DNA from: Lachnospiraceae bacterium
GTDB taxonomy: Bacteria > Bacillota > Clostridia > Lachnospirales > Lachnospiraceae
DNA length: 64,000 nucleotides
Reading direction: 5' to 3'
Assembly (NCBI GenBank): GCA_031280955.1
Contig: JAITGA010000006.1
Coordinates: 56,375 to 120,374, forward strand
The position numbers and the translations under genes were made by a program. Shown here in pieces: positions 29,715-37,460 of this stretch (position 1 is its first letter; the number at the start of each line of letters is the position of its first letter). The notes beneath the pieces were generated by a model. It was given only the letters and a program-made list of their open reading frames with translations, ran no database searches and had not been told where the DNA came from.

Positions 29715-31127
29715 TTATTCCCTTTGTAATATCACTTCCATAATCATCGAGGTATCAGCGGTTATCTTGTAGCGTTCGCTGATACGCAGCCCCGGAACCC
29801 ACATGATGGAGGAATCATCTGCCAAGACGAATATTTCATCACGTAAATGACGGGGTACTTTTTCGTCAATCAAATAATCTGCCAGCGATTTTCTTTGCCC
29901 GAAGCGATTGATAATCAAGTAATCACTCGGCTTTCGCTGCCTAAACATGGCACACGATGATATTTTATCACAATCAAACCATTTCGTATACTTCTTTTGC
30001 GGAATATCGTCTTTTTCATGGCGGGCAAAGATACGAACATGGAACATTCCGAAGCCGGGGATGGAGATTTGTTGCGGGGAGAGGTCGGAAGGCTCGGCGG
30101 GGGAAAAGCAGGGAAAGGTCAGGGATGGGGTTGGTGAGGGGCTCTCGCCATGCATTATGACGAGAGTGTCATATTCCCTTCGGGCTGTTATTTGCTTGTC
30201 TAGGTGAAGTTGCTTGCTGCCGTTTGCCGTCGTCAGTTGCAATAGGGCATCAATGCAGCGGGCAGAGAGATAGCATGAGAGAGATAATGAATAGGATAGC
30301 CGCTCTACTGCCATTATTAACACCCGCTTTCTGATTATTAGATCATGTTCAAAGAGGGCGGGGATATCGACATCGACTTTTTTTGCTGATTCCACAGCGC
30401 ACTTGTGATATGCAGTTTCGGTATGGTGGTGAAGATAATTTTCTGCTTCCCAGAGCAAATCAGCGGTGGTAGTCATATGCCTTACCGCTTCGCTGTTAAT
30501 CTCGGTAGCATGGGGCATAATGTGGTGGCGGATACGGTTGCGGGTATGGATGGCAAGAGCGTTGGTTTCATCAGTACGGAACTTTATCCCCTCTGTCGTT
30601 AGCCAGTTTTCGATTTCGTGCCGCCGACAGAAGAGAAGCGGGCGGATAATATTGTCACGAACAGGGCGGATGGCAGTCATGCCACGTAGCCCGCTGCCAC
30701 GGAAGAGATTGAACAAAAGTGTCTCGGCACGGTCATCCATGTGATGACCAACGGCGATTTTTTGATTGGCAGCGATGGTATCACTCAAAGCCTCGTGAAA
30801 GCATTGATAACGAAAATCACGCCCTGCTTCTTCAATGGACTTACCCTGCTCCTTTGCCAGTTCTGCAACCTGTGCCGAGAAAACCCTGAGAGGAATCCCC
30901 AGAGAAGCGCAGATTTCGACTACGAAAGCCTCATCATCCTTTGCAACGGTACGCAGCATGTGGTTTATATGTACTGCTCTTAGCCGAAAAGGCATTTCTT
31001 TTTGCAATTTACTCAGCATAAAAAGGAGGCAGATGGAATCTGCGCCTCCGGAAATCCCGGCAACGATATCATCACCGGCAACAATCATTTGGTTTATGGA
31101 GATATAATCCTTGACTTGGCTATACAT
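29715..31127 (-). CDS. tilS: tRNA(Ile)-lysidine synthase
   Basis: 470 aa from the ATG; an in-frame TTG adds four residues. It modifies C34 of the CAU-anticodon tRNA-Ile to lysidine so that it reads AUA. The N-terminal PP-loop ATPase has SGGADSICLL near residue 30, then HINHMLR, GHHMDDRAET and LFRGSGLRGM. The C-terminal half holds the TilS substrate-binding region. It sits between divIC and hpt as in Bacillus and Clostridium. Confidence 0.96.
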   Translation of the reverse strand: MYSQVKDYISINQMIVAGDDIVAGISGGADSICLLFMLSKLQKEMPFRLRAVHINHMLRTVAKDDEAFVVEICASLGIPLRVFSAQVAELAKEQGKSIEEAGRDFRYQCFHEALSDTIAANQKIAVGHHMDDRAETLLFNLFRGSGLRGMTAIRPVRDNIIRPLLFCRRHEIENWLTTEGIKFRTDETNALAIHTRNRIRHHIMPHATEINSEAVRHMTTTADLLWEAENYLHHHTETAYHKCAVESAKKVDVDIPALFEHDLIIRKRVLIMAVERLSYSLSLSCYLSARCIDALLQLTTANGSKQLHLDKQITARREYDTLVIMHGESPSPTPSLTFPCFSPAEPSDLSPQQISIPGFGMFHVRIFARHEKDDIPQKKYTKWFDCDKISSCAMFRQRKPSDYLIINRFGQRKSLADYLIDEKVPRHLRDEIFVLADDSSIMWVPGLRISERYKITADTSMIMEVILQRE

Positions 31128-31157
31128 ACAAAGAATCAACTTCTCTTCATCATGAGC

Positions 31158-31466
31158 TTAATTGCGCCGAAAAATTTGTTCGCCGGGATAGACCAGTCCC
31201 AAACGCTTGCGAGCGACTTCTTCCACGTATTTCATGGTCTGGGTGAAACGTGCCTGTGCTTCTATTTCACGGGCACGTTCATGTTCGGCGGATATCATCT
31301 CTACCAACTCCGCTTCCCGCGCCTGAAACTCAGCCAATCGCAAGCGCATATTATAACTACCGACGGCAACCACGAGAAGCAACATCAAGACCACCAGCGT
31401 CGTCAGAATCATACTGGGGCGATGTTGTCCATTTTTGTAGATTGCCTGTCTTGGTTTTCTACCCAT
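31158..31466 (-). CDS. divIC: Septum formation initiator, DivIC/FtsL family
   Basis: 102 aa. A basic cytoplasmic N-terminus, one membrane helix (about 19-38) and a short coiled coil (about 40-75), ending with the family's RKRLGLVYPGEQIF. It acts at the division septum with FtsB/FtsL partners. A CAGGAG site precedes the ATG. The gene order next to tilS supports DivIC over FtsL. Confidence 0.88.
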   Translation of the reverse strand: MGRKPRQAIYKNGQHRPSMILTTLVVLMLLLVVAVGSYNMRLRLAEFQAREAELVEMISAEHERAREIEAQARFTQTMKYVEEVARKRLGLVYPGEQIFRRN

Positions 31467-31560
31467 TGTCGCTCCTGTTCATTGTCAACGTCAGTTGGAG
31501 CAATAACTGAATCTTAGGAGAAATCGGTCAAAATGTCAAGTGCTATACGTTCTTCCCGTA

Positions 31561-32160
31561 TCACTTGTCTGCTTTCTTTTTCTTAGTATTTACCAGCCTG
31601 TAGTTATCATGCTTTTCAAGTACATTCATTAGTCGAATGAGGTTTTCAGCCTGTTCATCCATTTTCTTATCTATGTTTGGTACAGACATGGTAATTGTAT
31701 GGGTTTTTTCTTCAATATCAAAAAGAAATGACAAATCAGTATTATACACTCCTTTGCTTACCGCGAGTTCTGTTATTTTATCGAACGGTAGGAATACCTG
31801 ATCATATATGACATTTTTGTTTTTGAGTTTAGAAAGAAAAAAATAAATACGAAGTCCATCATCAGTAATGGCTATCAGGGATGAGCGATTAAGAAAAAGA
31901 ATAATGAATACAGGTACTAAGATAACAATGGTATATGGGTTTGTTTGATTAAAGAAAGCGGTGATTCCAACTATTGCTGCTCCGGCAAGAAAAATACACA
32001 GCCATGTTATCATGTGAATAGGATGTGGTTTGAGTTTTCTGCCCAGTAATGCCTTAAAAGCCTTTTCGTTTACTTGTGTTGAGGAGCAAAGAAAAGGGAC
32101 ATCTTCACCCGTGGGTGCAAACTCCTTGATAGCGTTCCTTAGTGATTGATACTTAGACAT
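31561..32160 (-). CDS. Two-helix membrane protein, unrecognised
   Basis: 199 aa. A cytoplasmic N-terminus of about 45 residues precedes two closely spaced membrane helices (about 49-67 and 73-90). After them comes a beta-rich stretch (ITDDGLRIYFF to HTITMSV) that resembles bacterial PH-like domains, then a basic tail. It occupies the place that yabP and yabQ hold between the S4 gene and divIC in spore formers, but shows no likeness to them that I can see. The start has a good AAGGGGG site. I cannot name a function. Confidence 0.7.
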   Translation of the reverse strand: MSKYQSLRNAIKEFAPTGEDVPFLCSSTQVNEKAFKALLGRKLKPHPIHMITWLCIFLAGAAIVGITAFFNQTNPYTIVILVPVFIILFLNRSSLIAITDDGLRIYFFLSKLKNKNVIYDQVFLPFDKITELAVSKGVYNTDLSFLFDIEEKTHTITMSVPNIDKKMDEQAENLIRLMNVLEKHDNYRLVNTKKKKADK

Positions 32161-32228
32161 ATAACCCCCTTTACAAACCTATGAAATAAGTTAGCTATAA
32201 CTAATGCTTCAATATCTACTGCCTTGCA

Positions 32229-32468
32229 TCACAAATACCGAAACATATCAGCGGCTTCATCCTTGCGGGCATTTTCCTTTATAGAAACAACTTCCACGCT
32301 GACATCACGGTTGCCAAAACGAATTGTGATTTTGTCTCCGCAACGAACCGCGGTAGCTGCCTTGGCAACTTTTTCGTTAATCATCACCCGCCCCGCATCA
32401 CAGGCTTCATTGGCGATGGTACGCCGTTTGATTAAACGTGATACCTTGAGATATTTGTCCAGTCGCAT
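32229..32468 (-). CDS. rqcP: S4 domain RNA-binding protein, RqcP/YabO type
   Basis: 79 aa, a single S4 domain: MRLDKYLKVSRLIKRRTIANEACDAG and VMINEKVAKAA. In Bacillus RqcP (YabO) assists RqcH in adding alanine tails to nascent chains on stalled large ribosomal subunits. The position next to HU in the divIC-tilS cluster supports this identity over Hsp15. A TATAAT (32487-32492) lies upstream, but its -35 would fall inside the HU terminator, so the promoter is uncertain. Confidence 0.85.
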   Translation of the reverse strand: MRLDKYLKVSRLIKRRTIANEACDAGRVMINEKVAKAATAVRCGDKITIRFGNRDVSVEVVSIKENARKDEAADMFRYL

Positions 32469-32504
32469 ATAGTGTTATTCCTCGTAATTATAACTACTGT
32501 TGTG

Positions 32505-32539
32505 AAAAAAAAGAACCTGTCAGGAAGCGACAGGTTCTT
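32505..32539 (-). terminator. Intrinsic terminator of the HU gene
   Basis: A perfect 11-base stem (AAGAACCTGTC / GACAGGTTCTT) with a 7-base loop is followed on the minus strand by a run of T. It begins 15 bases after the HU stop codon. Confidence 0.93.
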
Positions 32540-32553
32540 GTTTCGTTGTGAGA

Positions 32554-32826
32554 TTATTGCACGCTGTCCTTGAAAGCCTTTCCTGCTTTGAATTTAGGAG
32601 CTTTTGATGCTTTGATTGCCATCTTTGCACCAGTTTGAGGATTGCGTCCTTCTCTGGCGGGTCTTGCGCTCACTTCAAATGTGCCGAAACCAACGATTTG
32701 TACCTTGTTACCACTTTTGAGTTCTGCTGCCACGACGTCTGTAAAAGCCTTGAGAGCTTTTTCTGCGTCCTTTTTGGTCATACCAGCCTGGTCAGCGATT
32801 GCTGCTACTAATTCATTCTTGTTCAT
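32554..32826 (-). CDS. hup: HU family DNA-binding protein
   Basis: 90 aa, the exact size of HU. It starts MNKNELVAAIADQAG and carries the DNA-binding arm GFGTFEVSARPAREGRNPQTG. As a dimer it bends and compacts DNA. It has a strong AAGGAGGAG site, a near-consensus promoter, an array of phased A-tracts upstream and its own terminator, so it is probably expressed at a high level as a single-gene transcript. Confidence 0.97.
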   Translation of the reverse strand: MNKNELVAAIADQAGMTKKDAEKALKAFTDVVAAELKSGNKVQIVGFGTFEVSARPAREGRNPQTGAKMAIKASKAPKFKAGKAFKDSVQ

Positions 32827-32883
32827 TGAGAACTCCTCCTTAAAAATGTGTTGTATGCCTCACTTTTGAAGCGTCTATGTATA

Positions 32884-32912
32884 CTTATATCGCTTTAGGA
32901 TATGGTTGTCAA
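32884..32912 (-). promoter_or_regulatory. Near-consensus promoter of HU
   Basis: On the minus strand a perfect TTGACA (32907-32912), a 17-base spacer and TATAAG (32884-32889) lie about 60 bases before the HU start codon. Confidence 0.88.
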
Positions 32913-32925
32913 GCTGTATTTACAC

Positions 32926-32979
32926 TTTTTTCTTGTTTTTTCGTGTTTTTTTGCTTTTTTTTTGCTTTTTTTCGTTTTT
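32926..32979 (-). promoter_or_regulatory. Helically phased A-tracts upstream of the HU promoter
   Basis: Six A-tracts of 5-9 bases (read on the minus strand) begin at 32926, 32936, 32946, 32955, 32966 and 32975, about one per helical turn, ending 13 bases upstream of the -35 hexamer. Such an array bends DNA and can act as an UP element. Confidence 0.8.
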
Positions 32980-33097
32980 AGTGAAAAAAACTGCTTATTT
33001 AAGGCAAATGACCCCCACATTGAGCCTACCATAGCTAGTAGAAAAGAAGCTTTGGGATGGAGTTGTCAGAAACTACTATAGCAGTAGCAAAGAGGCA

Positions 33098-34549
33098 TTA
33101 GGAAGAGTCTCCGGAACTGCTATTTGTATCACCGCTTGAGTCGCCGGAACTCCCGCCTGTATCTCCACTTGTGTTTCCGCTATCATTACTGCCGGATGTA
33201 TTTGTGGAGTTGTTACTAGAGCTATCAGTTCCGCTGTTGGTTCCGGTATTATTGCCGACAGAGTCCAACCGCTCCAAGGGACTGAAAGAATAAGTGATAT
33301 CATTGTCGTCATTTTCGAGATAAATTTGATAGCTTTTGGGGATATAACCATCACGGCGTAGGGTAATTGTGTGACTACCGGGTATTTTGTCGAAGAAGAC
33401 CGGGGCAACACCCATATAGACACTATTTTGATAGACCTCGACATCAAGGGGAGCATCTACAAAGACACGATTGGCACCGATGGTAAGACTGTCAGTTGTC
33501 GGCGGTGGCGGTGGCGGCGGAATATCTACATTAGTTCTCACTGTGTCCATCGCAATCGAGATACTGGCACTACCTTCACTAACCCTGATATGGCGAGAAA
33601 TAGTCTCAAAACCGGGGGCTTCAAAAACGACCTGGTGCAGCCCGAACTCCAGTTCGACAGGGCGGCTAATATCTATCTCTGTGCCATTGATGAAAACAGA
33701 GGCAGTTGCGGGAGTGACATGGAACAATACCATGCCGTAAAATAGCTCTGATACTTGCTCATCCCCCAAGTCGATGATAGTTTCACGGTTACGTTCAATC
33801 ACTACTCTGCGGCTCACGGAGAGACCACGGGAGGAAATATTGATTTGCACCGTTCCCTCAGCGATGGGAAGCAGCATATTATCAGTAATCCGGTGAATAG
33901 TGGTGGAATCCACTTCTATCCAACCGCCGATGGCATAGGCATCATTTATCAAGCGCAGATATCCGTGCCCCCGCTCGACATTGACACTCCATATTTCCCG
34001 GTCAAACCCACGGACGGTGACGATATCACCGAAAATAATGTCTGCCGCCATGACCTGCCGCCCATCGGAGAAGAAAACCGCACTTTCATGCAAACGAAAA
34101 TTTTCATTACCAATGACAGCAGAACCTCTTTCTTCATTGAAATCATGTCTATTTACATCAATCATGGTAAAGGCATCCTGTGTGTGCTTCATTTCTACCA
34201 GTAGTTTGTCACTCTTTAGGAAGTGAACATCCATGATTTCGCCTTTTTCCACTTGCGCCATCGACATTGCGAAGCCGTGACGGTCGGTAATGGCAGACAA
34301 GCTATCATATGAAAGGGTATAAGACTGTCCAAGTGTGAAATTGATGAAAGACACCGTTTTTGCTTCGAGGTCAATATCTGTAACCACGGCGGTATCGACT
34401 GAATCATACATTCCAATCATTGAAGGGCGGTCGGTGTTGGGTACATACACATTGGGCTGAGGTGGTTGCGAGCCGCCAAAACCGCCGCAACCGATGAGGG
34501 TAACGGCGATTATGAAAAGGGCGATTTGGTATTTTTTGGCTTTTTTCAT
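33098..34549 (-). CDS. PEGA-domain lipoprotein with low-complexity tail
   Basis: 483 aa from the ATG that gives a clean signal peptide (KKAKK, hydrophobic core, lipobox LIGC); an earlier GTG would place 11 residues in front. After a beta-rich N-terminal region come two PEGA repeats (about 275-335 and 355-425, each with xVxxNG/NS, GxHxVxxxxxGY-type signatures), and then about 50 residues almost entirely of S, G, N, T and D. PEGA domains are found in surface proteins, sometimes near signalling genes. It lies 8 bases after a hybrid kinase gene, as the last gene of that operon. It may be the cell-surface partner of the kinases, but that is inference. Confidence 0.85.
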   Translation of the reverse strand: MKKAKKYQIALFIIAVTLIGCGGFGGSQPPQPNVYVPNTDRPSMIGMYDSVDTAVVTDIDLEAKTVSFINFTLGQSYTLSYDSLSAITDRHGFAMSMAQVEKGEIMDVHFLKSDKLLVEMKHTQDAFTMIDVNRHDFNEERGSAVIGNENFRLHESAVFFSDGRQVMAADIIFGDIVTVRGFDREIWSVNVERGHGYLRLINDAYAIGGWIEVDSTTIHRITDNMLLPIAEGTVQINISSRGLSVSRRVVIERNRETIIDLGDEQVSELFYGMVLFHVTPATASVFINGTEIDISRPVELEFGLHQVVFEAPGFETISRHIRVSEGSASISIAMDTVRTNVDIPPPPPPPTTDSLTIGANRVFVDAPLDVEVYQNSVYMGVAPVFFDKIPGSHTITLRRDGYIPKSYQIYLENDDNDITYSFSPLERLDSVGNNTGTNSGTDSSSNNSTNTSGSNDSGNTSGDTGGSSGDSSGDTNSSSGDSS

Positions 34550-34557
34550 GCGCTTAA

Positions 34558-37389
34558 TTAAGGATTGGCTTCCAGATAACACTTAATACTATCCACGGCT
34601 TCGTCAAAGTCGCTGTGAAGCAATTGCTCTGATATCGTATTAAGTAAATCCTTGATTGGTTGCGGCCACGCAGTTGCTTTCATCTCTTTTAACAATGTTT
34701 CCACAGTATCTTCGTCAAAATCATTACATGCCGTCATAATTGCCGACAGCTGCTCTTTGATATACACCATATCGACATTGGCTTCGTCAACAGCAATCAG
34801 CTCTTCCTGCGGTTCCATCGTACTTACAAATGCACGAAGTTCATCAAGGAATGGCGGTGTTTCTGCAGAAATGACTGACCACTCTTCGTCACGCCCGCAT
34901 TGTTCGAGCTTCATAGCAATTGCCGAGAGATTCTTTTGCCCGATATTGGCGAGGGCACTTTTGATTCCATGGGTATGAATGATAAAAGTCCGTAAGTCGC
35001 CATCTTCCAACGGTATTTCTTTGGCGATAACAGTATCTAGTGCGGCAAGTGATTTTTTGGCATCCCTCAGGAATGATTCGGTGATTTGCTCAGTAAGGGT
35101 CATGCGCAGGGATTCACCACTTTGCCCGCCTTTCAGAGCGGCTTGCTTTCTCGCTTCCTCAATTACTTCCGGCGGTTGCTTGTCGCGGATTAGCTGGTTG
35201 AGGACGATGTTGAGGTGGTTGGCATCAATGGGCTTGGTCATGAAATCGTTAAACCCGTTTTGGATGAACTTTTCTGCCTGTCCCACTACAGCGTTGGCGG
35301 TAAGGGCGACAATCGGCTTGTCATAACCCATTTCCCGCAGTTTTTCCGTGGTTTCCATTCCATCCATTTCCGGCATCATATGATCCATGAAGATGATATC
35401 ATATTCATTACCATCTTTGACCTTGTCGATGGCAATGAAACCGCTTTCGGCAGAGTCAATATTTAGTCCGTAGAGGGTCATGAACCCTGAGGCAACGAAG
35501 ATGTTGGTGGAGACATCGTCAACAATCAAAACTCGTCCGTATGGCATCGGTTCACGGGTAAATATCTGCGCCTGTCTTATCTGTGAGCCGCCAAAAGAAC
35601 GGAAATCACGCAGATGGTTGGCTGTTTCTTCACCGAGCTTGTCTGTGCCGATGATGATTTGGGGAATACGGACGATGAATGTTGAACCGACACCCTCCAT
35701 ACTCTCTACGTTGATAGTTCCTTTCATCATCCGAATCAGGTTGCGGGTGATATTGAGTCCCAGACCGGTCCCCTCGGAGGTGCGGTTGGCTTCCTGATTG
35801 AATTGTGAATACTCGTCGAACAGAGATCTTATCTGCTCTTGGCTCATCCCTTGTCCGGTATCCTTGATGTTGAAAATCATCATCGCCTTATCTTCGCCCT
35901 CCGCCATCGACGTGACCGAGAGGGAAACAGTACCGGTGTCAGTATATTTGAAAGCATTGGAGAGGATATTACTGAGAATCTGTTTGATTCGCAGTTCATC
36001 ACCATATAACTTGGCAGGTAGATATTTGTCAATATTGAGCTTGAACTCAATCGACTTGTCGCCAATACGGATGGCGTTGATTTGTGCGGTGCTGCTAATC
36101 AAATTTGCCACATCATAATCGACATCAATAAGCTCCAGTTTGCCCGACTCTATTTTCGTCAAATCGAGGATATCATTGATAATACATAGGAGCATATCAC
36201 CCGATGCATATATTTTTTCCAAACCGTCCCTTGTTTCCGGGGTGATGAAAGGGTCTTGGAGCTGCACTTCGGCAATCCCGAGGATAGCGTTTAGAGGAGT
36301 GCGGATTTCATGGCTCATTGTTCGCAGGAATGAACTCTTCGCATCACTGGAAAGAGCCGCCTCTGCTGTCGTTGCTTCGAGATTTCGCACCAAGCGACTG
36401 GATATTGTCGAGATAACCACGGTGAAGATGAATAATACGCCGAATATTACCCCAAAGGACATCGACTGTGATGTGGAACTTTGCCGTACCAATGTCCGAA
36501 TCGAGTTTTCAATTTGACTCTGTAACAAGAAATATGTAGTCGTGTCGATGTCTACATATAAAACATAACGTACCCTATCGCCATCCATAATTGGATAGTA
36601 TATCTGCGCACTGCGTTTGTCCATGCGGATGTCGATTTCCGCCAATCCTTCAAAAAGGGAATCAATAGGCGTGGTCATTTCCTCGACGTTGGTTCCTTTG
36701 ATGAAAACAGGATTGAAACCCTCGGCATGATTACATGTCAGGGTCATGAGGTTGAAGTTGAAAAGGTTGATGGCGCGGATGCTTTGATAATTCTCCACTT
36801 TGTGCTGTAAATAATGCTCGATGATACTTGCATCCATTGCTGATTCCAGTACCCCGCGATTGTCACCTCGGGTAATGGCGGTAAACTTGAATATCTCGCC
36901 GGTTTCGGCTTTTACCGTGAGGTCAGACGGCAGATAATCCGCCTCCCCGGTGACGAGGGCACGATAGCCATCCCAGATCTCGAAAAGGGAGTCGCCAATC
37001 GCATTTGGCTCAGTACTCAAAGTGAAAATCCCGTCCAAATCGCCGATGTACATATCTGACATTCCCGTGCGGACTTTGATATCTTCCAACTCTTCCAGAG
37101 TGAGCGTACCACCCGACAAGCGATCCAGTTCATAAAGAACCAAGACGGCATTGAACATACTATGGTCAACTTTTTCTTCAAAGGCAATGACGAAATCACT
37201 GATGTTGACTACCAGTTCCTGTAGCTCCCGCCTCACGTTATCCTCGGCGTTTTGCTCTAGTTCTGCAGACATTTCATCGCCGCTTCTTCGCATTTGTCGA
37301 CTGCTGGTAAACATAAAAACTGCCAAGATACAAAAGATGGTAAAAATCATGGAGCAAAACAAAATAATGGTTTTGACATGGGCTTTCAT
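34558..37389 (-). CDS. Membrane hybrid histidine kinase with extracytoplasmic sensor
   Basis: 943 aa. An N-terminal membrane helix (about 9-28), an extracytoplasmic sensor of about 275 residues (mixed alpha/beta, possibly Cache-like) and a second helix (about 310-333) precede HisKA (H360), HATPase_c with GTGLGL, a receiver (D669), an HPt domain (H807 in HGIK) and the helical tail. The receiver, HPt and tail are very close in sequence to those of the hydrogenase-type kinase next door, so the two likely arose by duplication and may address the same regulator. A GAGGAC site precedes the ATG; the upstream kinase ends 71 bases before. Confidence 0.92.
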   Translation of the reverse strand: MKAHVKTIILFCSMIFTIFCILAVFMFTSSRQMRRSGDEMSAELEQNAEDNVRRELQELVVNISDFVIAFEEKVDHSMFNAVLVLYELDRLSGGTLTLEELEDIKVRTGMSDMYIGDLDGIFTLSTEPNAIGDSLFEIWDGYRALVTGEADYLPSDLTVKAETGEIFKFTAITRGDNRGVLESAMDASIIEHYLQHKVENYQSIRAINLFNFNLMTLTCNHAEGFNPVFIKGTNVEEMTTPIDSLFEGLAEIDIRMDKRSAQIYYPIMDGDRVRYVLYVDIDTTTYFLLQSQIENSIRTLVRQSSTSQSMSFGVIFGVLFIFTVVISTISSRLVRNLEATTAEAALSSDAKSSFLRTMSHEIRTPLNAILGIAEVQLQDPFITPETRDGLEKIYASGDMLLCIINDILDLTKIESGKLELIDVDYDVANLISSTAQINAIRIGDKSIEFKLNIDKYLPAKLYGDELRIKQILSNILSNAFKYTDTGTVSLSVTSMAEGEDKAMMIFNIKDTGQGMSQEQIRSLFDEYSQFNQEANRTSEGTGLGLNITRNLIRMMKGTINVESMEGVGSTFIVRIPQIIIGTDKLGEETANHLRDFRSFGGSQIRQAQIFTREPMPYGRVLIVDDVSTNIFVASGFMTLYGLNIDSAESGFIAIDKVKDGNEYDIIFMDHMMPEMDGMETTEKLREMGYDKPIVALTANAVVGQAEKFIQNGFNDFMTKPIDANHLNIVLNQLIRDKQPPEVIEEARKQAALKGGQSGESLRMTLTEQITESFLRDAKKSLAALDTVIAKEIPLEDGDLRTFIIHTHGIKSALANIGQKNLSAIAMKLEQCGRDEEWSVISAETPPFLDELRAFVSTMEPQEELIAVDEANVDMVYIKEQLSAIMTACNDFDEDTVETLLKEMKATAWPQPIKDLLNTISEQLLHSDFDEAVDSIKCYLEANP

Positions 37390-37460
37390 ATAGTGTCCTC
37401 AGTTCTAAGTTTCCCCGCCAATGGTTACAGCTTCACATTCTATTCATCAATACCGTATGG

